16,566 bases of DNA from Treponema sp. (lineage in GTDB: Bacteria; Spirochaetota; Spirochaetia; Treponematales; Breznakiellaceae): contig JAIWNU010000049.1 in assembly GCA_020216655.1 (NCBI GenBank), positions 1 to 16,566 on the forward strand, written 5' to 3'. The position numbers and the translations under genes are program-made. Under the pieces are notes generated by a model, which made no database searches, was not told the origin of the DNA, and saw nothing but the letters and a program-made list of their open reading frames with translations. Shown here piece after piece: positions 7,674 through 14,801 of the stretch; position 1 is the stretch's first letter; the number at the start of each line of letters is the position of its first letter.

Positions 7674-9410
7674 TCAAGAAGCTATACGCTGCCGCATCCA
7701 TTGGGTGACCAGGTTTTCAACCTCTACATAGGAACTGCAGGCCAGTGCAGCTGAGGCGAGGGCCTGACAGTCCTTGAGAGAGACTGAACGGATTATCTTT
7801 TTTACCAGCGGAATAGAGGCGGCGGACATGCTGAATTCATCCAAGCCAAGGCCGAGGAGCAGCGCCGTGGCATGGGGGTTCCCCGCCAATTCTCCGCACA
7901 TGGCCGCCGGGATTCCCTCCTCATGGGCCGCATCGATGGTACGCTTAATAAAGCGAAGCACCGCCGGATGGAAGGGCTGGGCCAGGTATGCGATTCGTTC
8001 ATTGCCCCGGTCAACCGCGAGGCTGTATTGAACAAGGTCATTGGTACCGATAGAAAAAAAAGCCGCTTTTTTTGCCAGAATATCCGCGGTCATTGCCGCA
8101 GAAGGGATTTCTATCATGGCGCCCACATCAAGCTTTTCAGAAAAAGCCTTGCCGGAAGCAGCGAGCTCTGCCTTAGACTCTTCCAGCACCGCCAGGGCTG
8201 CTTCCAGTTCTTCGATCCCCGAAATCATGGGGAACATTATTTTAAGGTTCCCATGCACGCTGCTTCGCAGCAGGGCCTTGAGCTGGGTCTTAAAAAACTC
8301 CTTATGGGCGAGACAAAACCGGATCGCCCGCCAGCCCAAAAGAGGATTCTTTTCTTCCGTGGCCTGCAGATCGGGAATTATCTTGTCTCCCCCCACATCC
8401 AGGGTACGGATCGTAACGGGCAAGCTTCCCATGCCTTCCAAAACCTGCTTGTAAGCCCGGTATTGCCGTTCTTCGTCGGCGGACTGGCCGGGGGTCAAGA
8501 AAAGGAACTCCGACCGGTACAGACCTATACCTTCCGCCCCATGCTGCAGGGCCAGCGGGGCTTCTTCGGGAATCTCGATATTTGCTTTCAGCGTTACCCG
8601 GCAGCCATCGGTTGTTTCGGCTGGCAGGTCCCGGAGGGACTTCAGGTCCTCCGCCATCTTTTTAAGCTGTACCGCCATCCGCTGGTACCGTTCAAGAACT
8701 TCCTTGTTCGGATTGCAGATAATGTGGCCTGCATTCCCGTCTACAATAACCAGGTCTCCGTTCTTTATCTCCGTGGTTGCCCTGGAAAGACCCAGTACGG
8801 CAGGGATCTCAAAGGCCCGGGCTAGAATGGCTGTATGGCTTGTAGGCCCGCCCATATCCATGGCGATGCCTTTTACAAGCCGTTTATTCATTACCAGAGC
8901 GTCCGAAGGAAGCAGATTGTGGGTGACCAAGATCACCTCTTCCTGCAGGTCCGCCAGAGACACCTTTTTTATAAAGAGCAATTTATGCAGGATACGGCGG
9001 GAAACATCAAAAATATCCACCACCCGTTCCTGTAAATAGGCATCGGAAGAATTGGACAATTTCTGGGTAAGTTCCCGGGAAATATCCCAGAGGACCCATT
9101 CAATATTCTGGCTGCTCTTATGAAGCTTTGTCTGAATTTGGTCCTTCAGGTCCTCATCCCGGAGCATCATCAGGTGGGATTCGAATATTTTCGCCTGTTC
9201 CTCGCCCATTTCCCGGTTTGCCCGTTCAAGCAGCTCCAGTACTTCCGTTTCGGCGGCCAAAACCGCTTCGAGAAACCGGGCCCATTCAAGCTCAACTTCG
9301 TCTCTCGTAATAGTATATCGGGGAATTTGCGAGAACACATCATCCACATAGAGAAATGCCTTGCCGATTGCTACTCCCGAAGAGGCGGAAATGCCCTTGA
9401 ACTCTTTCAT
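7674..9410 (-). CDS. ptsI: PTS enzyme I (phosphoenolpyruvate-protein phosphotransferase)
   Basis: Transfers phosphate from PEP to HPr, the first step of the phosphotransferase system. With the start at 9410 the protein is 578 aa, the usual size. The open frame continues upstream to 9527, but the family begins exactly at MKEFKGISASSGVAIGKAF, so that extension is rejected. The phosphorylated histidine is H192 in GGPTSHTAILAR, where Pro replaces the Arg of the E. coli motif. The PEP-binding barrel shows LDVGGDK (337-343), NPLLGWRAIR, GTNDLVQYSLAVDRGNE and the catalytic Cys505 in CGELAGNP. No sugar-specific PTS component lies in the window; in many spirochaetes the PTS is thought to act mainly in regulation. 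There is no Shine-Dalgarno before the ATG, and the promoter-like sequence lies so close that the mRNA may be leaderless. First gene of the ptsI-der-merR-rsm22 operon. Confidence 0.96.
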   Translation of the reverse strand: MKEFKGISASSGVAIGKAFLYVDDVFSQIPRYTITRDEVELEWARFLEAVLAAETEVLELLERANREMGEEQAKIFESHLMMLRDEDLKDQIQTKLHKSSQNIEWVLWDISRELTQKLSNSSDAYLQERVVDIFDVSRRILHKLLFIKKVSLADLQEEVILVTHNLLPSDALVMNKRLVKGIAMDMGGPTSHTAILARAFEIPAVLGLSRATTEIKNGDLVIVDGNAGHIICNPNKEVLERYQRMAVQLKKMAEDLKSLRDLPAETTDGCRVTLKANIEIPEEAPLALQHGAEGIGLYRSEFLFLTPGQSADEERQYRAYKQVLEGMGSLPVTIRTLDVGGDKIIPDLQATEEKNPLLGWRAIRFCLAHKEFFKTQLKALLRSSVHGNLKIMFPMISGIEELEAALAVLEESKAELAASGKAFSEKLDVGAMIEIPSAAMTADILAKKAAFFSIGTNDLVQYSLAVDRGNERIAYLAQPFHPAVLRFIKRTIDAAHEEGIPAAMCGELAGNPHATALLLGLGLDEFSMSAASIPLVKKIIRSVSLKDCQALASAALACSSYVEVENLVTQWMRQRIAS

Positions 9411-9414
9411 TATA

Positions 9415-9443
9415 TTGAAGCATACCGCAAAGGCGAGTAAACT
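9415..9443 (+). promoter_or_regulatory. Candidate promoter of the Cys-rich/radical SAM operon
   Basis: TTGAAG (9415-9420), 17 bases, then TAAACT (9438-9443); each box matches 4 of 6 consensus bases. It lies a sensible distance before the ribosome site AAAAGGAAG (about 9457-9464). It overlaps the ptsI promoter on the other strand, so the two would compete for polymerase. Confidence 0.35.
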
Positions 9444-9448
9444 GTCAA
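9419..9448 (-). promoter_or_regulatory. Sigma-70-like promoter of ptsI
   Basis: On the minus strand a perfect -35 box TTGACA (9443-9448) is followed, after 18 bases, by a -10-like TATGCT (9419-9424). Only 8 bases separate the -10 box from the ptsI ATG (9410-9408), so the predicted transcript would start within a few bases of the start codon. Confidence 0.55.
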
Positions 9449-9468
9449 ACAGGTTAAAAGGAAGCACT

Positions 9469-9678
9469 ATGACAGCAGAAACAGAAGATGGCAGGACACC
9501 GGGCAGCCGGGTGCCTGATTGCCTCAAATGCCTTTATTTTCGCGTTTCATGGGATCCCGCCTTTCCCCGGCTCTGCACCGTCTTCGGCATTAAAACAAAA
9601 CACCTGCCGTCCGTGGAAGTATTCCAGGCCACGGGCCACCACTGTCCTTCTTTTACCTTAAAAAAGGGCCTTAAATGA
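9469..9678 (+). CDS. Small four-cysteine protein, probable zinc binder
   Basis: A 69-aa soluble protein without signal peptide or membrane segment. Its four cysteines (C18, C21, C36, C59) form a CxxC...C...C set, suited to binding one zinc ion or a cluster. The body reads CLYFRVSWDPAFPRLC, then VFGIKTKHLPS, then ATGHHCPSF. It resembles short conserved proteins sometimes misnamed uracil-DNA glycosylase; this is recalled family style and I give no function. The frame is open from 9361, but the ATG at 9469 has AAAAGGAAG just upstream, while the earlier ATGs lie antisense within ptsI. Its stop overlaps the next gene's start by four bases (ATGA, 9675-9678), so it is made together with the radical SAM protein. 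Confidence 0.75.
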   Translation: MTAETEDGRTPGSRVPDCLKCLYFRVSWDPAFPRLCTVFGIKTKHLPSVEVFQATGHHCPSFTLKKGLK

Positions 9679-11969
9679 TACAGCTCATCCAACCACCCTT
9701 TGTTCAGCTCAATGCGCCCTACCCTTCGCTGTACTATCTGCGGAGCTTTCTAGAACGCCAGGGCTACGATGTTCAACTTGATGACCATTCAATCGGTCTT
9801 TTCCACCGTCTTTTCTCTTCTCAGGGCCTCGAACGGGTGTTCAATGACGGAGCAATCCGGCTTGCAAAACAACCCCATCTGGAGCCCCATGCGGAACACA
9901 TAGCCCGGCAATACCTTTCAGAACGGGAGCTTTGGATCGCCCATATCGACCGGCTTGTGGCTTTTTTACAGGGGAAGGACCGGGAATATGCCCATGCAAT
10001 CTCCCTTTGCAACAACAACCTCCCCGCGGGCCCCCGCACCCAGGCCCTGCTTGCAGCTCACCAGCATGCGCTGCTTCCAGACCAGGCAAACATCCTGGCC
10101 AGCACCATGCTGGCGGACCTGGCAGATTTCATCACCGCGGTCCTGGATCCGACCTTTTCCCTCGTTAAATACGCCGACTCGCTGGCCGCCAGCATTCGCA
10201 GTTTTTCCCGGGCCGAATCGGCCCTGCAGGGTTATGTACTCACCACCTTTTATGAACCCCTCCTTACAGAAACCTGGGAACACTGCACAGAACGGCCGGA
10301 CATTTTAGGACTCACCATTCCATTCCCCGGCTGTCTTGCGGGGGCCCTCGCCGCCGCCCGCTCAGCCAAATCCCATTTCGGCCCCCAATTCCCCGTTATC
10401 GCGGGCGGCGGCTATGTAAACACCGAACTCCGCCACATCAAGGCCGCAAAGTTTTTTGACTACATCGATTATCTGGCCTTTGATCGGGGGTATGGTTCTT
10501 TTCTCTCGGTGCTTGATTCTCTTAAAAGCTCGCCCGAAGCAGATCCCAATCTGCATCGCTGCATATTCAGGGGCCCCTCCGGAGAAATCAGCGGTTCAGC
10601 CGACACAAGCATAGCCCGCTACGATACCATAGACCGGGAAGCAACCAGCACAGCCTATCCAGATTACCGGGGGGTCGATTTTACCCGTTATATACTTCCC
10701 GTAGATGACACTAACCCCATGCACCGGCTTTGGACCGAAGGCCGCTGGCTCAAAGCCTATCTAGCCCACGGCTGTTACTGGCATACTTGCGCCTTTTGCG
10801 ATGTCCAACTCGATTATATCCGGGGCTTTCAGCCTGTTCCTGTAGAACCGCTTTTTTCCCATCTCCTCGCCCAATCACAGCAAACAGGCATCCGGGGCAT
10901 ACACCTGGTAGACGAGGCTGCCCCCGTTTCATCCCTTGTAGAACTAGCTCTGCTTAACCGAAAGGCGGCTCTTCCACTCACCTTCTGGGGGAACATACGT
11001 TTCGAAAAAGCCTTTACCCCCGATGTGGCGGCCCTACTCGCCGCAGGTGGCCTTCTGGGAGTCTCAGGCGGCATCGAGGTAGCATCCGCTGCGGGCTTTA
11101 AGCGGCTGGGCAAAGGCATAGGACTCGCGGAGGTGGTCAATTCCTGCGCAGCCTTTAAGGAAGCGGGCATACTGACCCATGCGTACCTGATCTACGGCTA
11201 TTGGGACCAGGATGCGCAGGAAATTGTCGATGCTGCAGAAACCATGCGCCAGCTATTCGCAGCGGGCCTCATCGATTCCGCCTTCTGGCACAAGTTTGTC
11301 CTCACCCGCCATTCCCGCATTTACCGCGAAAAAGAGCAGGGCCGCCACAAGGACCTCGTTATTATTGATGAAGATAGTAAAAATCCTACAGACTTTTTTG
11401 CGGACAACGATCTTCGTTTTGCTGGAGAGGGCAACTACGACCGCTATACCGAGCCCCTGGACAGTTTGCTTGCCCAGTGGATGCAGGGGCACACCGAACA
11501 GCCTGTACGAAGCGCTTTTCCTTTTGCAATGCCAGCTCCCACTATACCCCCGAACCGGGTCAAAGAACTCCTTGCAGCCTACCTAACTCAGAAAGAAAAA
11601 TCCGCTCAGCCAGAGGATCTAGAGAATGCCCTAGCCATCTTTGTAGGCCCCCAGCCCTGGATCGAAGTAAAACCAACAAGCGCGATTATGTGGTGGAGGT
11701 GGAATTTCAGCGAATATGCGGTACGGTTCACAAAAAGCGCCCATAACAAGGCAGACCAGGAAACAGAACTTACGGTCTTAACAGAAGATCCCAAAGCTAC
11801 AGCCGAAGGCGTCCTATCAATCCTCACAGCACTCAGGTCAGCGGACACTCATAAAGCAGACTCAGCATATCAAGAACTGAGAAAGCTTTTGCCGCAGAAA
11901 ACTGCGGACCCCTTGTGGCGCTTTTTGCGAGGTTCAGGACTTGTCGTATTAACCGCCGCAGCCCGGTGA
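9675..11969 (+). CDS. B12-binding-type radical SAM protein
   Basis: A 764-aa cytosolic protein. Residues 1-40 (QPPFVQLNAPYPSLYYLRSFLERQGYDV) and 208-280 (ILGLTIPF, VIAGGGYVN, YIDYLAFDRGYGSFL) look like the two halves of the Rossmann-type domain that binds cobalamin in this superfamily. They are separated by a helical insertion of about 160 residues. The radical SAM cluster site is C367, C372 and C375 in HGCYWHTCAFCD, a Cx4Cx2C spacing instead of the common Cx3Cx2C; similar GCYWxxCxFC sites occur in related proteins. The barrel continues through GIHLVDEA, FWGNIRFEKAF, GGIEVAS and THAYLIYGYWD. Residues 560-764 form an unrecognised C-terminal part. Substrate unknown. It is translationally coupled to the 69-aa Cys-rich protein. 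Its 3' end overlaps the convergent receiver gene by 21 bp. Confidence 0.85.
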   Translation: MIQLIQPPFVQLNAPYPSLYYLRSFLERQGYDVQLDDHSIGLFHRLFSSQGLERVFNDGAIRLAKQPHLEPHAEHIARQYLSERELWIAHIDRLVAFLQGKDREYAHAISLCNNNLPAGPRTQALLAAHQHALLPDQANILASTMLADLADFITAVLDPTFSLVKYADSLAASIRSFSRAESALQGYVLTTFYEPLLTETWEHCTERPDILGLTIPFPGCLAGALAAARSAKSHFGPQFPVIAGGGYVNTELRHIKAAKFFDYIDYLAFDRGYGSFLSVLDSLKSSPEADPNLHRCIFRGPSGEISGSADTSIARYDTIDREATSTAYPDYRGVDFTRYILPVDDTNPMHRLWTEGRWLKAYLAHGCYWHTCAFCDVQLDYIRGFQPVPVEPLFSHLLAQSQQTGIRGIHLVDEAAPVSSLVELALLNRKAALPLTFWGNIRFEKAFTPDVAALLAAGGLLGVSGGIEVASAAGFKRLGKGIGLAEVVNSCAAFKEAGILTHAYLIYGYWDQDAQEIVDAAETMRQLFAAGLIDSAFWHKFVLTRHSRIYREKEQGRHKDLVIIDEDSKNPTDFFADNDLRFAGEGNYDRYTEPLDSLLAQWMQGHTEQPVRSAFPFAMPAPTIPPNRVKELLAAYLTQKEKSAQPEDLENALAIFVGPQPWIEVKPTSAIMWWRWNFSEYAVRFTKSAHNKADQETELTVLTEDPKATAEGVLSILTALRSADTHKADSAYQELRKLLPQKTADPLWRFLRGSGLVVLTAAAR

Positions 11970-12365
11970 CAGAGGATTTACCAAAGCCCGCTCAATGACC
12001 GCAATCAAATCCTTTGAACGCCAAGGCTTTTTAAGACAGGCCTTAATTTTAGCATCCCGCATCGCCCGGTCTATGGCTTCCGCATCGGCCTGGCCGGTCA
12101 CCAGAATAGAAACCACATGGGGGTATTTTTCGTGGATCCGCCGCAGGAATTCATCGCCCTTCATACCGGGCATGAGCCAGTCGGAAATAATCACAACCAG
12201 GCGTATGCCGTTTTCTATCATTTCATCAATTTTTACAAAGGCTTCCTGGGCAGACAGGGCCGTTTCAAGGTAATAGGTACTACCAAAATGGCTTTTGAGT
12301 TCCTGTTTCATGGCAATCACAATAATTGCCTCATCGTCCACGCAAAGAATAGCCTCTTTTGGCAT
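11949..12365 (-). CDS. Receiver-only response regulator
   Basis: A single CheY-like receiver domain of 138 aa with no output domain. The phosphorylation site is complete: acidic pair D10/D11 in CVDDE, phosphoacceptor D62 in ISDWLMPG, T90 in LVTGQ and K113 in LKKPW. Such proteins act by protein contact or pass phosphate on; no histidine kinase lies in the window. I chose the ATG at 12365 because GGGAG lies 5 bases upstream. The in-frame ATG at 12380 would add five residues (MTGVD) but has only a weak GAG site. The cyclase gene ends 113 bases upstream on the same strand, so the two may share a transcript and the receiver could act on the cyclase; that is inference. The last 21 bases overlap the end of the radical SAM gene on the opposite strand. 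Confidence 0.9.
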   Translation of the reverse strand: MPKEAILCVDDEAIIVIAMKQELKSHFGSTYYLETALSAQEAFVKIDEMIENGIRLVVIISDWLMPGMKGDEFLRRIHEKYPHVVSILVTGQADAEAIDRAMRDAKIKACLKKPWRSKDLIAVIERALVNPLSPGCGG

Positions 12366-12478
12366 ATCTACTCCCGTCATAATATTCTCTGCTTTTAATA
12401 TACTGCATGGACAGTGCTTTTTACCATATGTTAAAGAGCGGTTAATGTAAAATTTTATTTCGGTTTAACCAGAGCGAT

Positions 12479-14749
12479 TTACCTTTCTTCAAGAGAAATC
12501 TGGGTTGCCTTGTTTTCGATCCGTTCAACCTCTTCGTAGCCGCTCCGCAGATCTTCAAGATACCGGTTGAGTTCCTCGGTTTTGTAGTGCAGCGACCGGT
12601 CCGCACCGCTATCGCTGGACCCGGTCAAACTGATAATCCGGCCGATATCAATCTGCATCTGCTTAAGGTTATTTACCGAGGAGCGCAGCTTTAGCTCCAA
12701 AAGGTCCCGCTGTTCTCCGAGGTCCTTAAATGATGTTTCCTGCTGTTCAAGTTCCGCCAGGGCCCGTTCGTATTCTTTTCTCAGTTCCGGTTTGCTTTGT
12801 TCCTGAAGTTTCCGTTCCAAAACTTCCTTGTCCCGCTGCAAAGCAGTTTGGGGTATAAGCTCAATAATCCGGTCGACCTCGGCGGTGCGGTCCGCCAGGA
12901 GCTGCACCTGTTCCACATAGGAGTTCAATACCGGTATGAGTTCATCCGCCTCAGGGAGATCCGCTTTCGCAGCTCCCTTCTGTCTTTCCTTTGCAGAAGG
13001 CTCTTGGACCATTTCTAAAATCGCATCCCGGACGGTAAAAGCTTCCTGTACCAAGTCGGCATAGGGACCGCTGGGGGCAGCAGCAGCGGATTTCTGCCTG
13101 CGGCTCCTTGTTCCTTTGTTCCGCAGCGCATCCTTTAAGTCCTGATTTAAAGCTGCAATTTCTCCCGGCATTTTGACCAGTTTCCCCAGGAAACCCATGG
13201 CCATGAAAAAGATGGGGATAAGACTCCAGAGAAAACCGCGGGAGGTTATAATATTGATCATAAAAAGAAAGAGACTCGTGGGGACAAAACCGGTGCCGCT
13301 CTGCCACAGTTCATCCTTTTTTTTCTGCAGTTTCTTGAATATGCTAAGCTGTTCGTCGGAAAGGGGAGGCAATTTCGCAAGCTCCCGGTATTTTTCTTTA
13401 GTCCGCAGAGCCCCCGCAAAATGTTCCAAGAGGCCAATACCCCAGCCGCCAAAGGGGAAGAGGGCCCAGGGAAAACCGGGGCTAACCGCCGCATTCAAGG
13501 TCATTAAAAAGCCATTTACCATAACAAAGGGAACCAGGTGGCCCACAAAACCGCCTGAGGCATGCCGAGCTTCCCGTTCAAGCTTTTCTACATATTCATC
13601 GTAGGATTCATATTCATCCGATACAGGTGCAGTACCTTCGCTCTTGCCTCCCGCTGCTGCTTCCTGTGGGCACTCCTCCTCTGGGATCTCGCCCTCTTGC
13701 CCGCGGCGAGACCTGCGATGAACCCGACCATCCCGGTATTCGCTCCGGAGCCTATGCCGTTCAGAGCGGTATTCCTCCCGGGCAATTTCAACCGCTTCCT
13801 TAAAGGCGGAGCTCACTTCTCGGGCTACTTCCGACAGGGTCTCCCCCAGTTCAGAGCTACTCCAGCTGTTATCAATGAAAAGCGGCTCCGATCGGAGTAT
13901 ACCCTTAGCGGCAAGCTCTTCAATCACATCTTCAGCCAGAGGCATCTCGGCGGCAAAGCGCTTCCGAGCCTCTTCCACAGTCATACGCTTACCGGAAGAC
14001 TGGATGTCAGAAAGAATAGCCTTTTTCAGGGCTAGACGTTTATCAAACTCATCAATCTGGCTTGCTTCAGCTTTTACCGTCTGCCTTGCCGTTGACTTTG
14101 GCCCAGTCCGCTCCTGGCCATTCGGGCTTAATTCGGGGCTCGATGCAGAGTCCCCTTCCATCACCACGCCCTTTTCTACCTTGTCTGGCTTCAGCACCGG
14201 CCGGGCATCCCGGTTGGGATCGAATTCCACATTGGGGGTCACAATTTCGTAGGCAATGATTTCCTTGGTAATATTTTTAAGGCTCACCTTGCCTAGCTTT
14301 TCCGCGGCAAAATCAACCTTATTCAACACCAGATTGTAAAGGTGCTGGGACATGCAAATACAGCCCGGATGGGCGATAGACTGGAGCCGGGCGGCGATAT
14401 TAATCCCCTCCCCCAGGGCATCGTTTTCGTAAAAATAAATATCTCCGATATGAAGCCCAATCCGGACCAGCAGTGGCAAATCCGTATTCTGCTTATTATA
14501 CTCATAAAGGTCATACTGCACTTTAAGCGCACAGTTCAGCGCGTCCACGGAGTTTTTAAAATCCACCATATAGGCATCGCCGATAGTCTTAATAACCGTA
14601 CCGCGGAACTGTTTAACCGCAGCTTCGATAATCCCATTGTGCAGGGTAAGCAGTTCCAGGGTCCGCTTCTCGTTGGTCTCCATCATCCTGGAAAAACCGG
14701 CTATATCGGTATACATAATCGCCGCAAGGCGGTATTCTTTTTCATCCAT
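12479..14749 (-). CDS. Class III adenylate cyclase with 2TM segments and coiled-coil tail
   Basis: Makes cAMP from ATP. Residues 5-170 are a complete class III catalytic domain: metal-binding D15 (YTDIAGFS) and D58 (TIGDAY), adenine-selecting K54 and D110, and transition-state N117 and R121 (EGINIAAR). The Lys/Asp pair predicts ATP, not GTP. A charged linker follows, then a winged-helix-like stretch (about 235-288, ending LAAKGILRSE). Two pairs of membrane helices come next (about 400-448, with the 2TM-like WALFPFGGWGIGLLEH, and 488-522). A long C-terminal coiled coil spans about 610-755. The catalytic domain is N-terminal and cytosolic, the reverse of the usual sensor-first order. The 756-aa start at 14749 fits the domain; ATG 14761 is possible (four more residues). 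The open frame running on to 15145 is antisense to radA and rejected. Neither start has a clear ribosome site. Confidence 0.88.
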   Translation of the reverse strand: MDEKEYRLAAIMYTDIAGFSRMMETNEKRTLELLTLHNGIIEAAVKQFRGTVIKTIGDAYMVDFKNSVDALNCALKVQYDLYEYNKQNTDLPLLVRIGLHIGDIYFYENDALGEGINIAARLQSIAHPGCICMSQHLYNLVLNKVDFAAEKLGKVSLKNITKEIIAYEIVTPNVEFDPNRDARPVLKPDKVEKGVVMEGDSASSPELSPNGQERTGPKSTARQTVKAEASQIDEFDKRLALKKAILSDIQSSGKRMTVEEARKRFAAEMPLAEDVIEELAAKGILRSEPLFIDNSWSSSELGETLSEVAREVSSAFKEAVEIAREEYRSERHRLRSEYRDGRVHRRSRRGQEGEIPEEECPQEAAAGGKSEGTAPVSDEYESYDEYVEKLEREARHASGGFVGHLVPFVMVNGFLMTLNAAVSPGFPWALFPFGGWGIGLLEHFAGALRTKEKYRELAKLPPLSDEQLSIFKKLQKKKDELWQSGTGFVPTSLFLFMINIITSRGFLWSLIPIFFMAMGFLGKLVKMPGEIAALNQDLKDALRNKGTRSRRQKSAAAAPSGPYADLVQEAFTVRDAILEMVQEPSAKERQKGAAKADLPEADELIPVLNSYVEQVQLLADRTAEVDRIIELIPQTALQRDKEVLERKLQEQSKPELRKEYERALAELEQQETSFKDLGEQRDLLELKLRSSVNNLKQMQIDIGRIISLTGSSDSGADRSLHYKTEELNRYLEDLRSGYEEVERIENKATQISLEER

Positions 14750-14750
14750 A

Positions 14751-14778
14751 TTGATGAGCATACAGGCACATTTATAAC
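14751..14778 (+). promoter_or_regulatory. Candidate promoter of radA
   Basis: TTGATG (14751-14756), 16 bases, then TATAAC (14773-14778), a 5-of-6 match to the -10 consensus. It precedes the ribosome site AAGGG (14789-14793) and the radA ATG at 14802. It covers the start region of the divergent cyclase gene, whose own -10-like TATAAA (14771-14776, minus strand) overlaps it. Confidence 0.45.
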
Positions 14779-14801
14779 GGGTCAATATAAGGGTTGATGA
14801 A

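Noticed and set aside
7872..8825. 317-codon open frame on the plus strand
   Set aside because: It lies wholly antisense to ptsI, whose protein is fully recognisable; the frame is open because of high GC codon use.
8819..8854. GGPTSH in place of GGRTSH at the enzyme I active site
   Set aside because: I recall Pro at this position in other bacterial enzyme I sequences, so it is probably a normal variant and not a defect.
9411..9527. N-terminal extension of enzyme I (39 residues)
   Set aside because: The family begins at MKEFKGISASSG, the extension covers the promoter region, and the coding start of the divergent gene lies inside it.
9780..9797. DxHxxG cobalamin-type motif at residues 36-41 of the radical SAM protein
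   Set aside because: The pattern DDHSIG fits by letter, but it follows the second strand of the domain rather than the first loop, where the base-off motif of methionine synthase lies; probably chance.
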